From the NCBI RefSeq assembly GCF_016907435.1, contig NZ_JAFBBZ010000001.1, positions 434,001 to 498,000 on the forward strand: a stretch of DNA of 64,000 nucleotides, in the 5' to 3' direction. Every line of letters begins with the position of its first letter. Position 1 is the stretch's first letter. Of the stretch, positions 54,271 to 64,000 are shown one piece after another. This DNA is from Nocardioides salarius. Its GTDB lineage: Bacteria; Actinomycetota; Actinomycetes; Propionibacteriales; Nocardioidaceae. Below the pieces are notes generated by a model. That model ran no database searches. It had not been told where the DNA came from and saw nothing but the letters and a program-made list of their open reading frames with translations. Made by a program: the position numbers and the translations under genes.

Positions 54271-55608
54271 TCAGAGGACCGGCAGCATGCGGTCGCGCTC
54301 GAAGGCGGAGACCTGGCCGCGGTACTCGTCCCACTCGGCGCGCTTGTTGCGCAGGAAGAAGTCGAAGACCTGCTCGCCGAGGGTCTCGGCCAGCAGCTCG
54401 GAGTCCTCGGCGACGCTGATCGCGTCGTTGAGGTTCTTGGGCAGCGGCTTGATGCCGAGGCTCGTGCGCTCGCGCTCGGTCAGCGACCACACGTCGTCCT
54501 CGGCCTCGCGGGGCAGGTCGTAGCCCTCCTCGATGCCCTTCATGCCGGCCGCCAGGACCGCGGCGTAGGCCAGGTAGGGGTTGCAGGCCGCGTCGATGGT
54601 GCGCAGCTCGACCCGGGTCGACTGGCCCTTGAGGGGCTTGTACATCGGCACCCGGATCATCGCCGAGCGGTTGTTGTGGCCCCAGCAGATGTAGGAGGGC
54701 GCCTCGCCGCCGAACATCATCCGCTTGTAGGAGTTGACCCATTGGTTGGTGACCACCGAGATCTCCGGGGCGTGGTGCAGGATGCCGGCGATGAAGCGGC
54801 GCCCGGTCGCGGAGAGCTGGTACTGGGCCCCGGCCTCGTAGAAGGCGTTCTCGTCGCCCTCGAAGAGGCTGAGGTGGGTGTGCATGCCCGAGCCGGGGTG
54901 GGTGGTGAACGGCTTGGGCATGAAGCTGGCCCAGATGCCCTGGCTCAGCGCCACCTCACGGATCACCGTGCGGAAGGTCATGATGTTGTCTGCGGTGGTC
55001 AGCGCGTCGGCGTAGCGCAGGTCGATCTCCTGCTGGCCCGGGCCGGCCTCGTGGTGGCTGAACTCCACCGAGATGCCCATCTGCTCGAGCATCGTGATCG
55101 CCTCGCGGCGGAAGTCGGCGCCCTCGGACTGCGCGGTGTGGTCGAAGTAGCCGGTGCGGTCGACCGGTACCGGCTCGTCGCCGGCGCCCGGCAGCCCCTT
55201 GAAGAGGTAGAACTCGATCTCGGGGTGGGTGTAGAAGGCGAAGCCCTGCTCGGCCGCCTTGCTCAAGGTGCGCTTGAGCACGTGGCGCGGGTCGGCGTAC
55301 GACGGGGTGCCGTCGGGCATCTCGATGTCGCAGAACATCCGCGCCGTGGCCGGGCCCTCCTCGCGCCAGGGCAGGATCTGGAACGTCGAGGGGTCGGGCT
55401 TGGCGAGCATGTCGGCCTCGAAGACCCGCGCGAAGCCCTCGATCGCCGAGCCGTCGAAGCCGATGCCCTCGTCGAAGGCGTTCTCGAGCTCGGCCGGGGC
55501 GACCGCCACCGACTTCAGCGAGCCCAGCACGTCGGTGAACCACAACCGCACGAACCGGACGTCGCGCTCCTCGAGCGCACGGAGTACGAAGTCTTCCTGC
55601 TTGCCCAT
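54271..55608 (-). CDS. glnA2: Glutamine synthetase, second type I enzyme (GlnA2-like)
   Basis: 445 residues, close to mycobacterial GlnA2. Motifs: GFDGSAIEGFARVFEADM, HHEAGPGQQEIDLRYADALT, PGSGMHTHLSLF and NRSAMIRVPMYKP. The region of the adenylylation Tyr reads EGYDLPREAEDDVW, lacking the DIYELPP context of glnA, so it is probably not controlled by GlnE. It may have a different role (for example polyamine or gamma-glutamyl chemistry, known for some GlnA2-like proteins) but glutamine synthesis is the default. Confidence 0.94.
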   Translation of the reverse strand: MGKQEDFVLRALEERDVRFVRLWFTDVLGSLKSVAVAPAELENAFDEGIGFDGSAIEGFARVFEADMLAKPDPSTFQILPWREEGPATARMFCDIEMPDGTPSYADPRHVLKRTLSKAAEQGFAFYTHPEIEFYLFKGLPGAGDEPVPVDRTGYFDHTAQSEGADFRREAITMLEQMGISVEFSHHEAGPGQQEIDLRYADALTTADNIMTFRTVIREVALSQGIWASFMPKPFTTHPGSGMHTHLSLFEGDENAFYEAGAQYQLSATGRRFIAGILHHAPEISVVTNQWVNSYKRMMFGGEAPSYICWGHNNRSAMIRVPMYKPLKGQSTRVELRTIDAACNPYLAYAAVLAAGMKGIEEGYDLPREAEDDVWSLTERERTSLGIKPLPKNLNDAISVAEDSELLAETLGEQVFDFFLRNKRAEWDEYRGQVSAFERDRMLPVL

Positions 55609-55651
55609 GGCTGGAGCCTAGTGGTGGGCGCCCCCGGCCGGGCGGAGGGTC

Positions 55652-56314
55652 TCACCGGCACACGGTGACGTCCTGCTGGCCCAGCACGCCCTCGTGGGCG
55701 CGGCGCATCGGCGAGAGCCACGGCGTGGTGGTCTCCAGGTGCGCCAGGGTGCCGGCGACCGGGCCGTGCACGCCGGGCACCTGCACGCGTCGTACGACGA
55801 CGGGCAGGGTGACCTTGTCGCGCGAGGTGCCCTCGAAGCAGCTGCTGGCCCTGTTCCTGGCGGCGGCGACCTCGGTGTCGACCACGTCGCCGGCGCCGTG
55901 GCCGGCGTAGCGGAAGACGACGTTCGTGTCGTAGCCGGTGTGGCCCTCCCAGGGCGCACGGACCACGACCTGCATGCCGGGGGTGCGCGAGTGCGGAACC
56001 GCGAAGGCGACCTTGCCGTCGCGGACCCGCTTCTCCAGCGAGGCCCACAGCCGCGGCTCGGCCGGGTCGTCGGTGGCCAGGGCGGAGTAGACCTGCACCC
56101 GGCAGCCGCGGCAGTCCTCGATGGGGAGCACGACCCGGGTGGTGCCGTCGTCGGCACGGGCGGCCGTGGTGGTGAGGGTGGTGGTGGGGGTGCTCGTGGC
56201 GGCGGTGGCCGCGACGGTGCCGGCTGCGGCGAGACCGGTGACGGCGGCCAGGGCGGCCATTCCGGCCAGGCCGGTGGCGAGGGGGGCGAACGGGGTGGGG
56301 ACGGTGCGGTGCAC
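55652..56314 (-). CDS. Secreted protein of unknown function
   Basis: 220 residues from GTG 56314, with AGGAGG upstream. Signal peptide (LATGLAGMAALAAVTGLAAA) and a Thr-rich linker (TSTPTTTLTTTAA). The mature domain has Cys pairs (LPIEDCRGCRVQVYSA, ASSCFEGTSRDK, DVTVCR) and beta strands. No family recognised. Divergent from the acyltransferase/cupin pair, which could share its control. Confidence 0.7.
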   Translation of the reverse strand: MHRTVPTPFAPLATGLAGMAALAAVTGLAAAGTVAATAATSTPTTTLTTTAARADDGTTRVVLPIEDCRGCRVQVYSALATDDPAEPRLWASLEKRVRDGKVAFAVPHSRTPGMQVVVRAPWEGHTGYDTNVVFRYAGHGAGDVVDTEVAAARNRASSCFEGTSRDKVTLPVVVRRVQVPGVHGPVAGTLAHLETTTPWLSPMRRAHEGVLGQQDVTVCR

Positions 56315-56537
56315 GGGGTGCCTCCTGGGGCGGTGGGTGGGTGTGGACACCTCCTCTACGCCCGGGCCGGGCCCCCGGTTGCGCGCTCGGCGACGCCGCC
56401 GACTGGTCTGGACCAGCGTCGTGGAGCGGGTCGGGGTGTTTGGCCCCGCTGCCCCGCGGGCAGCAGGGTCTCCAGGGGGTCGGCGCGGTCTCGCGTCCGG
56501 TGTCGGCCGCCACGACACCCCCACGACCAGGAGCCCC

Positions 56538-57719
56538 GTGAGCACCACCGTCGACAGTGCCGCGCCGTCCGGCGCGCGGCGCTCCTGCGCCGCGCTGCTG
56601 GAGCCCGACGGGCTCGACGACCCCGTGGGCACCGCGGCCTGGGCCGACCTGTCCGCCCGGGCCCGGCACGCCAACCCCTTCCTGGGCGCGGGGGTCCTGG
56701 TGCCCGCGCTGCGCCACCTGGCCGAGCCGGGCGAGGTCCGCCTGCTCACGGTGGGCTCCCCCGGACGCCTCGACCTTCTGCTGCCGATCGCGACCCGGCG
56801 ACGCACCCGGCGTACGCCGGTGCGCGCGTGCGTGGGCTGGGCCCACACCCACCACTTCCTCGGTACGCCGCTCGTCGCACCCACCCTCGGTGAGCAGGGC
56901 TGGCGCGCGGCGCTCGTGGCGCTGCGCGAGAGCCGCGACGCGTGGTTCGTGCTGCCGCAGACCGACGTCGACGTGGTGCGCGAGGTGGAGGCGGCGGCCG
57001 CGAGCCTGGGGCTGGCCACCCGGCGGCTCGAGGAGCAGGCCCGCCCCGTCACCCACCGCCACGAGCGCGACGACTACGCCGAGCAGCAGCTGAGCGGACG
57101 CCGGCGCAAGGAGCTGCGGCGGGTGCGCCGACGCCTCGAGGAGAGCCTCGGGGGCGGGCTGGAGCTCGTCGACCTGGCCGCGGGGGCCTCCGCGCCGGCC
57201 CTCGAGGCCGCGCTGGAGGAGTTCCTGGCCCTGGAGGCCGCCGGGTGGAAGGGCGCCGACGGCGGGGCCATCGCCGGCCGCCCGGCCGAGCGCGCGTTCT
57301 TCCTCGAGGCCTGCCGTGCCCTGGCCGGCGAGGGACGTCTCGAGGTCCTGACGCTGCGCGGGCGCGAGGGCGGGCCCGCGGCGATGGCGCTGGTGCTGTG
57401 CGACGGCGACACCCAGCTCACCTTCAAGATCGCCTACGACGAGCAGCACGCGAGCCACTCCCCCGGGCTGCTGCTCTACCTCGAGCAGCTCTCCCGCTTC
57501 CACGCCTCGGGCGCCACGCTCGTCGACACCTGCGCCGCCCCCGACCATCCCATGGCACGACGCCTGCACGGCGACGACCGGCTCCTGGTGACGCTCGCCG
57601 TCGCGCTGGGTCCGCGGCGCGGCGCGCTGGCCGTGCGCTGGGCGCGGGCCGTGGCCAGGACCGCCGCGGCCGTGCGCCGCCACCGCACCACGACCGACCC
57701 ACGAGAGGACCGACCATGA
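56538..57719 (+). CDS. GNAT-fold acyltransferase (CelD/BcsL-FemAB-like)
   Basis: 393 residues, GTG 56538 after CAGGAG. C-terminal GNAT-like domain of the Acetyltransf_6 type: RRRKELRRVRRRLEESLGG, FLALEAAGWKGADGGAIAGR, ALVLCDGDTQLTFKIAYDEQ and YLEQLSRFHASGATLVDTCA. Such proteins add acyl or aminoacyl groups to polysaccharides or cell-wall precursors. It overlaps the cupin gene by 4 bases (ATGA). Exact reaction unknown. Confidence 0.82.
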   Translation: MSTTVDSAAPSGARRSCAALLEPDGLDDPVGTAAWADLSARARHANPFLGAGVLVPALRHLAEPGEVRLLTVGSPGRLDLLLPIATRRRTRRTPVRACVGWAHTHHFLGTPLVAPTLGEQGWRAALVALRESRDAWFVLPQTDVDVVREVEAAAASLGLATRRLEEQARPVTHRHERDDYAEQQLSGRRRKELRRVRRRLEESLGGGLELVDLAAGASAPALEAALEEFLALEAAGWKGADGGAIAGRPAERAFFLEACRALAGEGRLEVLTLRGREGGPAAMALVLCDGDTQLTFKIAYDEQHASHSPGLLLYLEQLSRFHASGATLVDTCAAPDHPMARRLHGDDRLLVTLAVALGPRRGALAVRWARAVARTAAAVRRHRTTTDPREDRP

Positions 57720-58564
57720 CCAGCCTGCTGCACCTCGACGAGCAGTCCGTGCACGCCCTGCGCACCGCCGGCGAGACCGGCGAGGCGCAGGAGGTGACCC
57801 ACGCCCTGCGCTCCCACGACCTGCTGACCCTCGAGGCGCTCGCCGACCTCGCCGTCTCGCTGCCCGCCGAGAGCATCGAGCACAACGTCGGCGCGCTGCC
57901 CGACGTGGTCGCCGACGGTCGCGCGCCCACCCTCGACCTCGAGCTGCGCGAGATGATCCTGGGCCTGGAGACCAACGGCGCCTGGTGCGTGGTCAAGAAC
58001 GTCGAGCAGGACCCCCGCTACAGCGCCCTGCTCGACTCCTGTCTCGACGAGATCGAGGACCTCGTCTCCGGGCCCGGCCAGGCCTACCACCGCGAGGGGT
58101 TCGTCTTCCTGTCCGCTCCCGGCTCGATGACGCCCTCCCACATCGACCCCGAGCACAACGTGCTGCTGCAGGTGCAGGGCACCAAGACGATGGTCACCGG
58201 ACGCTGGGCCACCCCCGACGCCCGGGCCGGCGAGGCCGAGCGCCTGGTCGGCGGCGGGCACCGCAACCTGGGCCACGACGTGCAGGACCCGGTCGAGCAC
58301 CACCTCCAGCCCGGCGACGGCATCTACGTGCCGCCCTACACCCAGCACAAGGTGGTCAACGGCCCGGCGCTGTCGATCTCGCTGTCGGTCACCTGGCGCA
58401 GCCACGCCCTGGCCGACGAGGCCCGGGTGCTGCGCGCCAACTCCTACCTGCGCCGCGCCGGTCTGTCCCCCAGCGCCCCCGGCATCCGCCCCGGCGCCGA
58501 CCGGGCCAAGGCCACGGCCGTCTCCGCGGCCGAGAAGGCCAAGGCCGCCGTACGCCGCCGCTGA
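57716..58564 (+). CDS. Cupin-like (JmjC-type) iron oxygenase candidate
   Basis: 282 residues. Metal-ligand set His142-x-Asp144 in SHIDPEHNVLLQVQGTK and distal His211 in YVPPYTQHKVVNGPALS, as in cupin-like 2-oxoglutarate oxygenases. N-terminal helical region and a basic, Ala/Lys-rich tail (KATAVSAAEKAKAAVRRR). It is translationally coupled to the acyltransferase gene, suggesting linked modification of one product. Not closely similar to the JmjC protein at 11695. Confidence 0.78.
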   Translation: MTSLLHLDEQSVHALRTAGETGEAQEVTHALRSHDLLTLEALADLAVSLPAESIEHNVGALPDVVADGRAPTLDLELREMILGLETNGAWCVVKNVEQDPRYSALLDSCLDEIEDLVSGPGQAYHREGFVFLSAPGSMTPSHIDPEHNVLLQVQGTKTMVTGRWATPDARAGEAERLVGGGHRNLGHDVQDPVEHHLQPGDGIYVPPYTQHKVVNGPALSISLSVTWRSHALADEARVLRANSYLRRAGLSPSAPGIRPGADRAKATAVSAAEKAKAAVRRR

Positions 58565-58648
58565 CCCGGCGCAGACTTCCCGCCCACCCGGCCTGAACCT
58601 CCCGCCGAGCCGGCGCAAACTTCACGTCCACCCGGTCTAAATCTCTCC
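58561..58648. repeat. 22-base tandem repeat array starting at a stop codon
   Basis: Four units exactly 22 bases apart (58561, 58583, 58605, 58627; forms CTGACCCGGCGCAGACTTCC, CACCCGGCCTGAACCTC, GAGCCGGCGCAAACTTCAC). The first unit contains the TGA of the cupin gene. It bridges the 22-base (1979) and 21-base (46341) types. Confidence 0.8.
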
Positions 58649-58714
58649 TCAAGCCACCCGGGGGCGACCGAGCGCCACCTACCCTGGGCCCCGGACAGCG
58701 GACGGAGAACCCAG

Positions 58715-60199
58715 GTGGAGCAAGCGGGCTACGACGCGACCCTGTGGCGGCTGACGCTGCAGCACTCCCCCATCGGGATGGTGCTGGTCGACCTCGACGG
58801 ACGGTTGACGATGGTCAACCGAGCCGCGTGCACGATGCTGGGCCGCGACGCCGACGACCTCCGGGCGTGCACGTTCCAGGAGATCACGCACCCCGACGAC
58901 CTCGACGCCGACCTGGCGCAGTTCGAGCGGACGCTGGCCGGGGAGATCGACAGCTACCGGATCCTCAAGCGCTACCTGCGCCCGGACGGGAGCGTGGTGT
59001 GGGGCGACCTGTCGGTGGCGCTCGTGCGGGACGACACCGGCGAGCCCCAGCACTTCATCTCGCAGATCCTCGACGTCAGCGAGGAGCACGAGCGCCGCGA
59101 CCACCTCGAGCGCACGGTCGCCGAGCTCGAGACCGAGCGCAGCACCCTCGAGGCCATCTTCGACACCGTCAACGTCGGACTGCTGCTCATCGACGCCGAC
59201 GGCCGCTACGAGCGGTCCAACCGCCGCCACCAGGAGACGATGCGCCTGCCGTTCCCCGACGGCCACGACGGTCACGCGGGCCAGCTCGGGCACGTCTACC
59301 GCCCCGACGGGGTCACCCTCCTGACGCGGGAGGAGATGCCCTCGTGGCGCGCCACCCGGGGCGAGGAGTTCGACGACTACCTCTACTGGGTCGGTCACGA
59401 CCCGGTGACCCGTTCGGCGTTCTCGACCTCCGCCCGGCAGGTGCGCGGCGCCGACGGCGAGCGCCGTGGAGCGACGATCGCCTACCAGGAGGTCACCGAC
59501 CTGATGCGCGCGCTGGCGGTCAAGGACGAGTTCGTCGCCTCGGTCTCCCACGAGCTGCGCACCCCGCTGACCGCGGTGCTGGGCCATCTCGAGATCCTGG
59601 CCGAGTCCGACGAGCTGCCGCCCCCGGTACGACGCCAGCTCGGGGTGGTCAGGCGCAACGCCGAGCGGCTGCGCACCCTCGTCTCCGACCTGCTGGAGGT
59701 CGCGCAGGCGCACGCCGGCTCGCTGCAGCTCGACCGGGACACCGTCGACGTGGCTCGCCTGGTCCACGAGGCCCTGGAGGCGGCGGCGCCGGCCGCCGCC
59801 GCGGCGGGGGTCGGGCTCGAGGTCGACGTGCCCGAGGTCCTGGACGCCCTGGTCGACGGCCAGCGGCTGCGCCAGGTGGTCGACAACCTGGTCTCCAACG
59901 CCGTCAAGTACACCGACCGCGGCGGCGCCGCGGGGGTGCGTGTGGGGGTCGACGGCACGACGCTCGACATCCGGGTGCACGACTCCGGCATCGGGATGAA
60001 CGCGGCCGAGGTGGAGCGGGCCTTCACCCGGTTCTTCCGCGGCAGCGGCGCCCTCGAGCGCCACCGTCCCGGCACCGGTCTCGGGCTGACGATCGTCCAG
60101 TCCATCGTGGAGGCTCACGGGGGCAGCATCAGCCTGTCCAGCGAACCGGGCACGGGCACCGAGTTCCACGTCCGTCTGCCCGGTGCCGTGCTCGGCTGA
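58715..60199 (+). CDS. PAS-domain sensor histidine kinase (orphan)
   Basis: 494 residues, GTG start. PAS domain at about 10-130 (SPIGMVLVDLDGRLTMVNRA), coiled linker, second PAS-like region at about 140-255, phospho-acceptor His279 in SVSHELRTPL, N box (LVSNAVKYTD) and G boxes (DSGIGM, GTGLGLTIVQ). No membrane segment, so it is a cytoplasmic sensor. No response regulator lies beside it. The orphan OmpR-type regulator at 43499 is one possible partner but nothing in the sequence proves it. Confidence 0.9.
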   Translation: MEQAGYDATLWRLTLQHSPIGMVLVDLDGRLTMVNRAACTMLGRDADDLRACTFQEITHPDDLDADLAQFERTLAGEIDSYRILKRYLRPDGSVVWGDLSVALVRDDTGEPQHFISQILDVSEEHERRDHLERTVAELETERSTLEAIFDTVNVGLLLIDADGRYERSNRRHQETMRLPFPDGHDGHAGQLGHVYRPDGVTLLTREEMPSWRATRGEEFDDYLYWVGHDPVTRSAFSTSARQVRGADGERRGATIAYQEVTDLMRALAVKDEFVASVSHELRTPLTAVLGHLEILAESDELPPPVRRQLGVVRRNAERLRTLVSDLLEVAQAHAGSLQLDRDTVDVARLVHEALEAAAPAAAAAGVGLEVDVPEVLDALVDGQRLRQVVDNLVSNAVKYTDRGGAAGVRVGVDGTTLDIRVHDSGIGMNAAEVERAFTRFFRGSGALERHRPGTGLGLTIVQSIVEAHGGSISLSSEPGTGTEFHVRLPGAVLG

Positions 60200-60211
60200 G
60201 CCCGGCCCCGC

Positions 60212-60291
60212 AGGTTCGGGCCGGGTCAGCGCGAGGTTCGGGCCGGGTCAGCGCGAGGTTCGGGCCGGGTCAGCGGCCGATTTGGGCCGGG

Positions 60292-60299
<8 letters not shown>
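60212..60299. repeat. 22-base tandem repeat array between convergent genes
   Basis: Four units 22 bases apart (60212, 60234, 60256, 60278; form AGGTTCGGGCCGGGTCAG). It lies between the kinase and nadE, which converge. The TCA that forms the nadE stop (60292-60294) sits at the same place in the fourth unit as TCA in the others, so the repeat supplies the stop codon. Confidence 0.8.
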
Positions 60300-62346
<2,047 letters not shown>

Positions 62347-62415
62347 GCCACGCAGTGTGTCAGCCGCCGCCGGCCTCGGGGACGACCAGCAGGGTGGTCC
62401 GCGACCCCCGTCTGC

Positions 62416-63429
62416 TCAGTCGGGGTAGCCGTCGGGGTTCTGCGACTGCCAGCGCCAGGTGTCGGCGCACATCTCCTCGACGGTCTTGACGGTGCGCCAC
62501 CCGAGCTCGGCGTTCGCCTTCGACGGGTCGGCGTACGACGACGCCACGTCGCCGGAGCGCCGCGCCACGACCTCGTAGGGCAGCTCGCGCCCCACGGCGC
62601 GCTCGAAGGCGTGCAGCAGCTCCAGGACGCTGGTGCCGCGGCCGGTGCCGAGGTTCCAGGTGCTGACCGGCTCGCCGGTGCGGTCGAGCGCCTCGAGCGC
62701 CGCGACGTGGCCGGCGGCGAGGTCCTCGACGTGGATGTAGTCGCGCACGCCGGTGCCGTCGACGGTGGCGTAGTCGTCGCCGAAGACCTGCAGCTTCTCG
62801 CGCCGGCCCACGGCCACCTGGGCGATGTAGGGCATCAGGTTGTTGGGCACGTCGCTGGGGTCCTCGCCGATCGTGCCCGAGGGGTGCGCGCCGACGGGGT
62901 TGAAGTAGCGCAGCAGCGCGAAGCGCGACTCGGGGTCGGCGAGGGCGACGTCGCGCAGGATCTGCTCCTGCATCACCTTGGTCCAGCCGTAGGGGTTGGT
63001 GGCGAAGGTCGCCCGGTCCTCGGTGGCCCCGGCCTGGTCGGTGCCGTAGACGGTGGCGCTGGAGGAGAAGACCAGCTTGCGCACCCCGTGGCGCTGCATC
63101 GCGCGCACCAGCGAGAACGTCGAGCCGAGGTTGTTCTCGTAGTAGCTCAGGGGCTTGGCGACGCTCTCGCCGACGGCCTTGAAGCCCGCGAAGTGGATCA
63201 CCGCGTCGATCGTCTCGGTGTCGAAGAGGTGCGAGGTCTTGTCGACGTCGGTCAGGTCGAAGGCGTGCACGGGGATGTGGCGCCCCGAGAGCGCCTCGAG
63301 CCGCGCCACGACCGTCGGCTTGGCGTTGGAGAAGTCGTCGACCACCAGGATGTCGTGCCCGGCCTCGATGAGGGCCAGGACCGTGTGTGAGCCGATGTAG
63401 CCGGCACCGCCGGAGACGAGAACGCGCAT
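62416..63429 (-). CDS. galE: UDP-glucose 4-epimerase
   Basis: 337 residues from ATG 63429. N-terminal VSGGAGYIGSHTV, DDFSNAKP, catalytic Ser/Thr-Tyr-Lys region SSSATVYGTDQAG with NPYGWTKVMQEQIL, and RDYIHVEDLAAGH. It interconverts UDP-glucose and UDP-galactose. The longer open frame upstream has a Pro/Arg-rich stretch and no ribosome site, so the later start is used. It is divergent from panB with 193 bases between. Confidence 0.95.
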   Translation of the reverse strand: MRVLVSGGAGYIGSHTVLALIEAGHDILVVDDFSNAKPTVVARLEALSGRHIPVHAFDLTDVDKTSHLFDTETIDAVIHFAGFKAVGESVAKPLSYYENNLGSTFSLVRAMQRHGVRKLVFSSSATVYGTDQAGATEDRATFATNPYGWTKVMQEQILRDVALADPESRFALLRYFNPVGAHPSGTIGEDPSDVPNNLMPYIAQVAVGRREKLQVFGDDYATVDGTGVRDYIHVEDLAAGHVAALEALDRTGEPVSTWNLGTGRGTSVLELLHAFERAVGRELPYEVVARRSGDVASSYADPSKANAELGWRTVKTVEEMCADTWRWQSQNPDGYPD

Positions 63430-63622
63430 GGGCTGCAACCTAGCCGGTCGCGGACCACGCCCCCTCCCCCGCACCGACGACCCCAGACCCACGACCACAC
63501 CGACGACCCGCGGCCGGGCGTGAGCAGCACCACATCGGCTCGGGGGCGGGGCCGGGCCTAGCCTGGGGGCAGTCCGTGGACTCCAGCAGGGAGCCGCGAG
63601 ATGCACCACGAGGAGCTCGACG

Positions 63623-64000
63623 ATGAGCGAAGAGACCGCCCCCTACGGCAGCGGCACCCCCGCACCCGCCCCCACCGCCGCGCAGGCCCCCGCCAAGCGG
63701 GTGCGCACCCACCACCTGCGCGAGATGAAGGAGCGCGGGGAGAAGATCACCATGCTCACGGCGTACGACATGTACACCGCGGCCACCTTCGACGAGGCCG
63801 GCATCGACCTGCTGCTGGTCGGCGACTCGGCCTCCAACAACGTGCTCGGCAACGAGACCAGCCTGCCGATCACCGTCGACGAGCTGCTGCCGCTGACCCG
63901 CGCGGTCGCCGGCGCCGCCCGGCGGGCGATGGTCGTGGGCGACCTGCCGTTCGGCAGCTACCAGGCCTCCCCCGAGCAGGGCTACCTGACCGCGGTGCGG
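63623..64000 (+). CDS. panB: 3-methyl-2-oxobutanoate hydroxymethyltransferase, 5' part
   Basis: The first 126 residues are visible; the gene continues past the window. After an Ala/Pro-rich start (ETAPYGSGTPAPAPTAAQAP) the family domain begins VRTHHLREMKERGEKITMLT. The metal and substrate regions AYDMYTAATFDEAG, LLVGDSASNNVLGNETSLP and VVGDLPFGSYQASPEQGY are clear. It makes ketopantoate for pantothenate and CoA. ATG 63623 is preceded by GAGGAG. Confidence 0.95.
   Translation, partial: MSEETAPYGSGTPAPAPTAAQAPAKRVRTHHLREMKERGEKITMLTAYDMYTAATFDEAGIDLLLVGDSASNNVLGNETSLPITVDELLPLTRAVAGAARRAMVVGDLPFGSYQASPEQGYLTAVR

Noticed and set aside
57716..58564. The cupin gene as a duplicate of the JmjC oxygenase at 11695
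   Set aside because: Only the metal-ligand pattern is shared; length, flanking motifs and domain layout differ.

Overview
The window is very G+C-rich DNA (by eye well above 70%) with GTG starts, many 1-4 base gene overlaps and little intergenic space. The gene set points to a high-GC actinomycete, most likely Nocardioides or a close relative: a GlnR-type operator before glnA, a glnA2-glnE operon, an F420-type LLM oxidoreductase, DUF4191, DUF1059 and Rho-N small proteins, and a 284-residue-class lipoprotein. No tRNA, rRNA, insertion sequence, prophage or CRISPR array was seen.

Layout. 1-9.7 kb: the end of a double ABC exporter, an epimerase-like SDR, the lipoylation pair lipB and lipA with an ABC transporter between them, DUF4191, a lipoprotein and an RDD protein. 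9.7-13.9 kb: glnA with a four-part GlnR box, then a coupled trio made of a 56-residue peptide with a perfect 23-residue repeat, a JmjC-type 2-oxoglutarate oxygenase, and a thioredoxin-like ferredoxin. 13.9-20.3 kb: stress-type genes (DedA, two universal stress proteins, LLM oxidoreductase, small proteins) ending in an ECF41-like sigma factor with its own promoter motif and a coupled DUF1059 gene. 20.3-24.2 kb: an MFS exporter, a phosphotriesterase-like hydrolase, an MpaB-family oxygenase and a TetR regulator. 24.2-30.0 kb: an SMC-like jetA-jetB-jetC set with no jetD next to it. 30.0-42.8 kb: large catalase, amine oxidase, CtlX, TSUP exporter, short UvrA paralog, and ketone-body genes (scoA, scoB, bdh) with a GAF/PucR regulator.

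42.9-48.5 kb is the clearest accessory island. It holds a SipW-type signal peptidase, three exported TasA/CalY-like proteins (two from a recent duplication), a further secreted protein, an orphan OmpR-type response regulator and an Hpt-like protein whose phospho-acceptor His is Leu. Five promoter regions there share CTTGnG direct repeats 11 bases apart. The spacing from the repeats to a CAGA-type box is 33, 45, 45, 45 or 55 bases. This reads as one regulon for a surface or fibre protein system.

48.5-64 kb: a small secreted protein, PEP-mutase family and PPOX genes, the glnA2-amidotransferase-glnE operon, a secreted protein, an acyltransferase/cupin pair, an orphan PAS histidine kinase, nadE, galE and the start of panB. 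A family of tandem 21-22-base intergenic repeats, often touching stop codons and sometimes inverting about a centre, recurs at six places (1979, 46341, 48363, 49111, 58561 and 60212).
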